DNA of 10,265 nt from Oscillospiraceae bacterium (GTDB lineage Bacteria > Bacillota > Clostridia > Oscillospirales > Ruminococcaceae): contig CAAFQL010000261.1 in assembly GCA_900765125.1 (NCBI GenBank), positions 1 to 10,265 on the forward strand. The letters run 5' to 3'. Numbering within the stretch: the first letter of the stretch is position 1; each line of letters starts with the position of its first letter. Below the pieces are notes generated by a model, which was not told where the DNA came from, ran no database searches, and saw nothing but the letters and a program-made list of their open reading frames with translations. The position numbers and the translations under genes are program-made. Positions 7,485 to 10,265 of this stretch are shown here, piece after piece.

Positions 7485-9371
7485 GTGGGAGAACGAAAAT
7501 TATGCTATGGCTGTATGATGCAAACTGAATATGTAGACGGAGTATGCCATCGCTGTGGTTATAATGAGAATGTTCCGATAAATGAGATATTTCTTCAGCC
7601 TGGAACAGAGCTGAAGAATAGATATATAGTTGGTACTGCTCTTTCTATGAATGGAGAGGGAATTACATATATTGCACTGGATCATTCGCTCGGATGTCGT
7701 GTTCTGCTTCGTGAATATATGCCGTTGAACCTCTGTTCACGTTCTGCGGGTTCGTCGGTAATATATGTAGACAGTTCTAGTCTGCCTAAGTATAAAGTGC
7801 TTATGGAAGAATTTTCTGAGCTGAATAAATCTGTGGCGCAGATACGTGAACAGATACAGGTCTATCAAGTAATTGACATTTTTTCAGAAAACAATACCGC
7901 CTATGCAGTATATGAATGTGTTGACGGAATGCGGTTTGTGGACTTTTTAAATGAAAATGCTGGAGAACTCAGCTGGGGACAGCTTTCAAGTATGCTTCCA
8001 ACATTTTTAAACACACTCAGTATTTTGCATAGTAACGGAGTGCTTCATCGTGCAATAAGCCCGGAAACTATATATGTTACAAAAAAGTGTGAGCTTATAC
8101 TGACTGATTTTTCTGTAGCCGCTGTACGAACTGCTGATACAGAACTAGACTGTGAGATTTTTGGAGGATATGCCGCTCCGGAACAGTATTCTGCAAGTAA
8201 CAGACAAGGCACATGGACAGATGTTTATGCTGTATGTGCTGTTTTGTATCGTGTGCTTACGGGAAGTATGCCGACCAGTGCAATAAGTCGTATGGAAAAT
8301 GATAACCTGATAGCTCCATGTCTTCTGAATCCAAATATTTCACGCAGTGTATCTGATGTAATAATGAGAGGTCTGAATCTTGTAAGTGCAGATAGAATTC
8401 AGACAATTAGCGAACTTGCCTCTCAGCTTTTTGATGAGCAGCGTCAAGGCTATACAAACGCTAACAGAAAAAAATCAGGCAGATCTTCTGCACGTCAAAA
8501 TACACAAAGCTACGGCAGAAATGAATATTATAATGATGACGGCAGCAATCAGTATACTGAATACAATCAGCCTAAAGAGTACACAGATGACTATTCTTAT
8601 GATGGATATGGCAATGAGAGTTATCAGAGAAATACATATAGTGAGCCACAGTCCAGTGCTATAGATCGTGTAAAGGTTCCGTTGATTATAGGTATGCTTC
8701 TGTTGGTGATACTTCTCATAGGATTGTATTTTGTTTTCCTGAAGGACAGCAGCGGCAGTGAAACACTTGATTCTAATACAAGACCAACCACTGCAACAGT
8801 TACAACATCTGAAAAAGCAACCGAGGATACTGCTCCTGAAGGTGATGGTATAATGCCAAGTCTTGTAGGTAAGACCTATGAAACTCAGTTGGAACGATAT
8901 AGTTCATGGATGAAGTTTAAGGTTGAAGAAGTGTTTAGCGATGAGTATTCTGCTGGACAGATAGTATGGCAGGAAATTGCAGAGGGTGAGTATTTTGATA
9001 CTTCTGTTGCAGTTAGGATACAGGTCAGCAAGGGTCCGTCTAAGGTTCAATTGCCTGATTATGTTAATGTATATGTAGGAGATTATACAAAACTTCTGGA
9101 TGAAATGGGAGTTGTATATAAACTGGAAGCTGAAACAAGAAGTGATTGTGCTGCTAATACTGTTTCAAGATTGAGCATTGACTCAGGTTCAAAGTATGAT
9201 CTTGAAGCACGTAATGAGATCACAGTTTACTATGCAGTAGCACCAGTGGTTACAACTGAGGCACCAACTGAGCCGCCGCAAACAGCTCCGCCAACTGATC
9301 CTCCGGTTATTACTGATCCTCCAGTCATTACTGATCCTCCGAGCGTTGATCCAAATGTTCCGGCAGTATAA
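7485..9371 (+). CDS. Zinc-ribbon / pseudokinase / transmembrane / two-PASTA cell-wall sensor
   Basis: A 628-residue single-pass membrane protein with a PrkC/Stk-like layout. Residues 7-24 are a CxxC...CxxC zinc ribbon. Residues ~47-318 have a Ser/Thr-kinase fold, with a loose glycine loop (MNGEGITYIA), APEQYS (231-236) and DVY (246-248). Residues 320-396 are a Tyr/Asn/Ser-rich linker. Residues 398-419 are a membrane helix. Residues ~457-516 and ~521-586 resemble PASTA domains, followed by a Pro/Thr-rich tail. Catalytic residues are degraded: HRD is HRA (Asp to Ala190), the catalytic-loop Asn is Thr195, the VAIK lysine is Arg76 (VLLREYMP) and DFG is DFS (208-210). It is therefore probably a pseudokinase that binds muropeptides or lipid II outside and a partner inside. 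The start is GTG, 6 nt after GGAGGG (7473-7478). It is monocistronic with its own promoter and terminator. Zinc-ribbon kinases of this kind occur in Ruminococcus-type genomes. Confidence 0.88.
   Translation: MGERKLCYGCMMQTEYVDGVCHRCGYNENVPINEIFLQPGTELKNRYIVGTALSMNGEGITYIALDHSLGCRVLLREYMPLNLCSRSAGSSVIYVDSSSLPKYKVLMEEFSELNKSVAQIREQIQVYQVIDIFSENNTAYAVYECVDGMRFVDFLNENAGELSWGQLSSMLPTFLNTLSILHSNGVLHRAISPETIYVTKKCELILTDFSVAAVRTADTELDCEIFGGYAAPEQYSASNRQGTWTDVYAVCAVLYRVLTGSMPTSAISRMENDNLIAPCLLNPNISRSVSDVIMRGLNLVSADRIQTISELASQLFDEQRQGYTNANRKKSGRSSARQNTQSYGRNEYYNDDGSNQYTEYNQPKEYTDDYSYDGYGNESYQRNTYSEPQSSAIDRVKVPLIIGMLLLVILLIGLYFVFLKDSSGSETLDSNTRPTTATVTTSEKATEDTAPEGDGIMPSLVGKTYETQLERYSSWMKFKVEEVFSDEYSAGQIVWQEIAEGEYFDTSVAVRIQVSKGPSKVQLPDYVNVYVGDYTKLLDEMGVVYKLEAETRSDCAANTVSRLSIDSGSKYDLEARNEITVYYAVAPVVTTEAPTEPPQTAPPTDPPVITDPPVITDPPSVDPNVPAV
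9294..9340 (+). repeat. 18-nt tandem repeat encoding TDPPVI units
   Basis: About 2.6 copies of an 18-nt unit (ACTGATCCTCCGGTTATT and one variant) encode TDPPVI-TDPPVI-TDPP near the C terminus of the PASTA protein. The repeat preserves frame. Copy number could vary between strains by slippage and would change the length of the extracellular Pro-rich tail. Confidence 0.8.
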
Positions 9372-9385
9372 CTATAAATATTATT

Positions 9386-9427
9386 AAAAGCTGTACATTT
9401 TCCATATATGTACAGCTTTTCCTTTTT
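9386..9427 (+). terminator. Strong intrinsic terminator after the pseudokinase gene
   Basis: AAAAGCTGTACAT (9386-9398) pairs perfectly with ATGTACAGCTTTT (9408-9420). The 13-bp stem has a 9-nt loop and is followed by CCTTTTTG. It begins 14 nt after the TAA stop. The symmetric A and T runs make it potentially bidirectional. Confidence 0.92.
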
Positions 9428-9577
9428 GCACAAATGTACTCACTTAATAATTTAAATTCATATCTGATGAGTGCTTCGACATGTGAAAAACATATGTTTA
9501 TAACTTTAAGTAAATTGTACTTTCAACTTTATAAAACAAAAAACGAGTATTTTTTAGTAAGAATATCATAAAAACAC
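9428..9577. other. AT-rich intergenic spacer, no gene seen
   Basis: The 150 nt between the terminator and the next promoter hold no SD-led ORF. The only local structure is a weak hairpin (CATGTG 9480-9485 with CATATG 9491-9496, one G-T pair, A5 loop), which could be an operator or chance in AT-rich DNA. Confidence 0.4.
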
Positions 9578-9606
9578 TTGACAATTATCAAAAGATATGG
9601 TATTAT
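9578..9606 (+). promoter_or_regulatory. Near-consensus extended -10 promoter driving the non-coding region
   Basis: A perfect -35 TTGACA (9578-9583), exactly 17 nt, then TATTAT (9601-9606), with TG at 9598-9599. Transcription should begin near 9612. No ordinary CDS follows within 650 nt, so the product is most likely an RNA, possibly with very short ORFs. It is as strong as any other promoter in the window. Confidence 0.85.
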
Positions 9607-9704
9607 ATAGACAAAGAAAGAGAGTGATTCAAAAACAGTCACAAAAAATCTTTCAACGATTTGCTTTACAAGGTTTAAGATTTAGTCTTTTGTTTAAGCG
9701 ATGA

Positions 9705-9880
9705 CGATCAGTAAGGAGGCTGAGATCCGATGGCAAGTGAGGAAACACAGTACATATGCTGTCTGGATCAGTAAGCAATCAGTGACGAAAAGAGGAGCGT
9801 AAAGGCTGTTGAAAGAAACAGCGGACCCCATTAAATGATGTATTTCGTACTGGTTTAAACTGATTTAGCAGATGTAACTG
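9705..9880 (+). repeat. Structured RNA module, copy 1
   Basis: Landmarks are: SD-like AGGAGG (9714-9719); TGAGATCCGATGGCAA (9721-9736); helix A GATCC 9724-9728 with GGATC 9765-9769; helix B GCTGTT 9805-9810 with AACAGC 9817-9822 (GAAAGA loop); TTTCGTACTGGTT (9843-9855); and helix C TGGTT 9851-9855 with AACTG 9876-9880, enclosing CTG/CAG (9860-9862, 9869-9871). All have counterparts in the same order and at nearly the same spacing in copy 2, starting at about 10040. Confidence 0.65.
9730..9774 (+). CDS. Candidate 14-residue micropeptide in module 1
   Basis: This short ORF encodes MASEETQYICCLDQ and starts 10 nt after a full AGGAGG Shine-Dalgarno site (9714-9719). A related ORF occupies the same place in the second module (10062-10118). 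In the core QYICCLD, compared with QYVCHLD, the codon changes are TAC/TAT, TGC/TGT and CTG/TTG (silent), ATA/GTT (Ile/Val) and one Cys/His. That pattern suggests selection on the peptide. Against it, the ORF is tiny, the same bases form helix A of the RNA module, and only two copies can be compared. The function is unknown. It could be a leader peptide whose translation opens the helix. Confidence 0.4.
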   Translation: MASEETQYICCLDQ

Positions 9881-10039
9881 TATGAAACAAGCGTTATATC
9901 ACAGACAGTATAGGTGAACGTAATTCAGGATGATGACGATTCTGAATCTTCGGCGGTATGCCTTTAGATAGATGCTGAAGTATAACGAAAAAGGTTGATT
10001 CCCATGTACGGCAGATAATATTTGACTGTACATAAGTAA

Positions 10040-10219
10040 AAAACAGGAAGGGTGAAATCCGATGGCAAAAGAAACACCACAGTATGTTTGTCATTTGGAT
10101 TGGAAAAGTACTCGGTGAACAGAGAATTAGTGAGTGAGGGCTGCTGAAGAGCAGTGAGAGCCACTGTTAAAGTAATGAAACTCGTGCCGGTTACAACCAA
10201 TCTTAATGGTGAGTAACTG
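10040..10219 (+). repeat. Structured RNA module, copy 2
   Basis: Counterparts of copy 1 are: AGGAAGGG (10045-10052); TGAAATCCGATGGCAA (10053-10068); helix A AATCC 10056-10060 with GGATT 10097-10101 (same 45-nt span as in copy 1); helix B GCTGCT 10140-10145 with AGCAGT 10150-10155 (GAAG loop); ACTCGTGCCGGTT (10180-10192); and helix C CGGTTAC 10188-10194 with GTAACTG 10213-10219, extended by ACCA/TGGT (10196-10199, 10207-10210). ATG-to-helix-B distance is 78 nt, compared with 75 in copy 1. Confidence 0.65.
10062..10118 (+). CDS. Candidate 18-residue micropeptide in module 2
   Basis: The ORF encodes MAKETPQYVCHLDWKSTR and starts 9 nt after AGGAAGGG (10045-10052). It aligns in frame and without gaps to the module 1 peptide up to the LD pair, then runs four residues longer and ends basic (KSTR) with TGA. 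No signal sequence, membrane segment or known toxin pattern is visible. TTCC at 9999-10002 can pair with GGAA 10046-10049 across the 10004-10033 hairpin, which would mask the ribosome binding site. As with copy 1, coding is supported only by the SD site and the pairwise substitution pattern. Confidence 0.4.
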   Translation: MAKETPQYVCHLDWKSTR

Positions 10220-10265
10220 ACTACAATTGAATATTAAAAAAAAGTTTATAAAATTTATTTGCGTA

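Larger units (their letters stand above)
9612..10219 (+). ncRNA. Candidate large structured RNA with two tandem modules
   Basis: About 600 nt without any ordinary ORF on the + strand, transcribed from the strong promoter just upstream. Helices visible in order are: a 5' hairpin GAAAGA/TCTTTC enclosing GTGATT/AGTCAC (9616-9654); TTGCTT/AAGCGA with inner ACAA/TTGT and AAGA/TCTT (9661-9701); module 1 (~9705-9880); a long-range helix CGTTATA 9892-9898 with TATAACG 9981-9987, closing TCAC/GTGA, ATTCAG/CTGAAT (9923-9947) and CTTTAG/CTGAAG (9962-9980); a hairpin ATGTACGG/CTGTACAT (10004-10033); and module 2 (~10040-10219), which ends in an 11-bp hairpin at 10188-10219. Size, complexity and probable host recall the ROOL class of large RNAs, but I cannot confirm membership from memory. 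No T tract follows, so the 3' end may lie beyond the window. Confidence 0.6.

Noticed and set aside
10045..10170. Cobalamin riboswitch-like words (GGGTGAAATCC, then GAGAGCCACTG)
   Set aside because: The spacing is too long (about 100 nt), other conserved parts of that riboswitch are missing, and the first word belongs to a module also present in copy 1, where GCCACTG is absent.
9894..10200. Minus-strand ORFs of 66 and 78 residues
   Set aside because: They overlap each other, lack SD sites and recognisable protein features, and lie opposite the structured region with its own strong + strand promoter.
9612..10219. Group II or group I intron
   Set aside because: No GUGYG-type 5' end, no recognisable domain V hairpin, no P7/G-binding core, and no reverse transcriptase or homing endonuclease ORF within the window.
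10188..10219. Helix C of module 2 as the terminator of the RNA
   Set aside because: The hairpin is good (11 bp), but the following bases are ACTACAATTG with no T run, so termination must occur elsewhere or beyond the window.
10227..10255. Promoter for a gene beyond the right edge
   Set aside because: TTGAAT and TATAAA can be picked out of the AT-rich end but are only 14 nt apart, too close for a normal promoter.

Overview
The window looks like chromosome from a low-GC, Gram-positive anaerobe of the Clostridia, most likely Ruminococcus or a close relative in the Oscillospiraceae. This is inferred from the AT-rich sequence, the strong Shine-Dalgarno sites, the lipoprotein cyclophilins with Thr/Ser/Glu-rich tails, and a zinc-ribbon/kinase/PASTA membrane protein. 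No transposase, integrase, CRISPR array, tRNA or rRNA is visible, and every supported gene reads on the + strand.

Positions 1-1762 hold two tandem paralogous lipoprotein peptidyl-prolyl isomerases of the cyclophilin type. Each has its own extended -10 promoter, and the second is followed by a clear intrinsic terminator. Positions 1803-7300 hold a tightly packed run of five genes: murD (peptidoglycan precursor synthesis), two full-length M42-family metal aminopeptidases, a GNAT acetyltransferase, and a PLP enzyme of the methionine gamma-lyase/YnbB family. The junctions overlap by 1, 7 and 4 nt and the last gap is 5 nt, so the five are probably one transcript with translational coupling.

Positions 7375-9427 are a single-gene unit: a promoter with a dyad over its -35 box, a 5' UTR hairpin, a GTG-started 628-residue zinc ribbon/kinase-fold/TM/two-PASTA protein, and a strong terminator. 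The kinase fold has lost the HRD aspartate, the VAIK lysine, the catalytic-loop Asn and the DFG glycine, so it is most likely a cell-wall-sensing pseudokinase.

Positions 9428-10265 contain no ordinary gene. A near-perfect promoter (TTGACA, 17 nt, extended TATTAT) at 9578-9606 fires into about 600 nt that look like a large structured RNA. It has a 5' hairpin at the predicted start of the transcript, a central multibranch domain closed by a 7-bp long-range helix, and two diverged collinear copies of a roughly 165-nt module about 335 nt apart. Helices in the two copies show compensatory base changes. Each copy also carries a Shine-Dalgarno site and a very short ORF encoding related peptides (14 and 18 residues), with mostly silent or conservative differences in the core. 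This tandem structured-RNA/micropeptide element is the best candidate here for something undescribed. It could instead be a divergent member of a known large RNA class such as ROOL. The element may continue past the right edge, because no terminator is seen.
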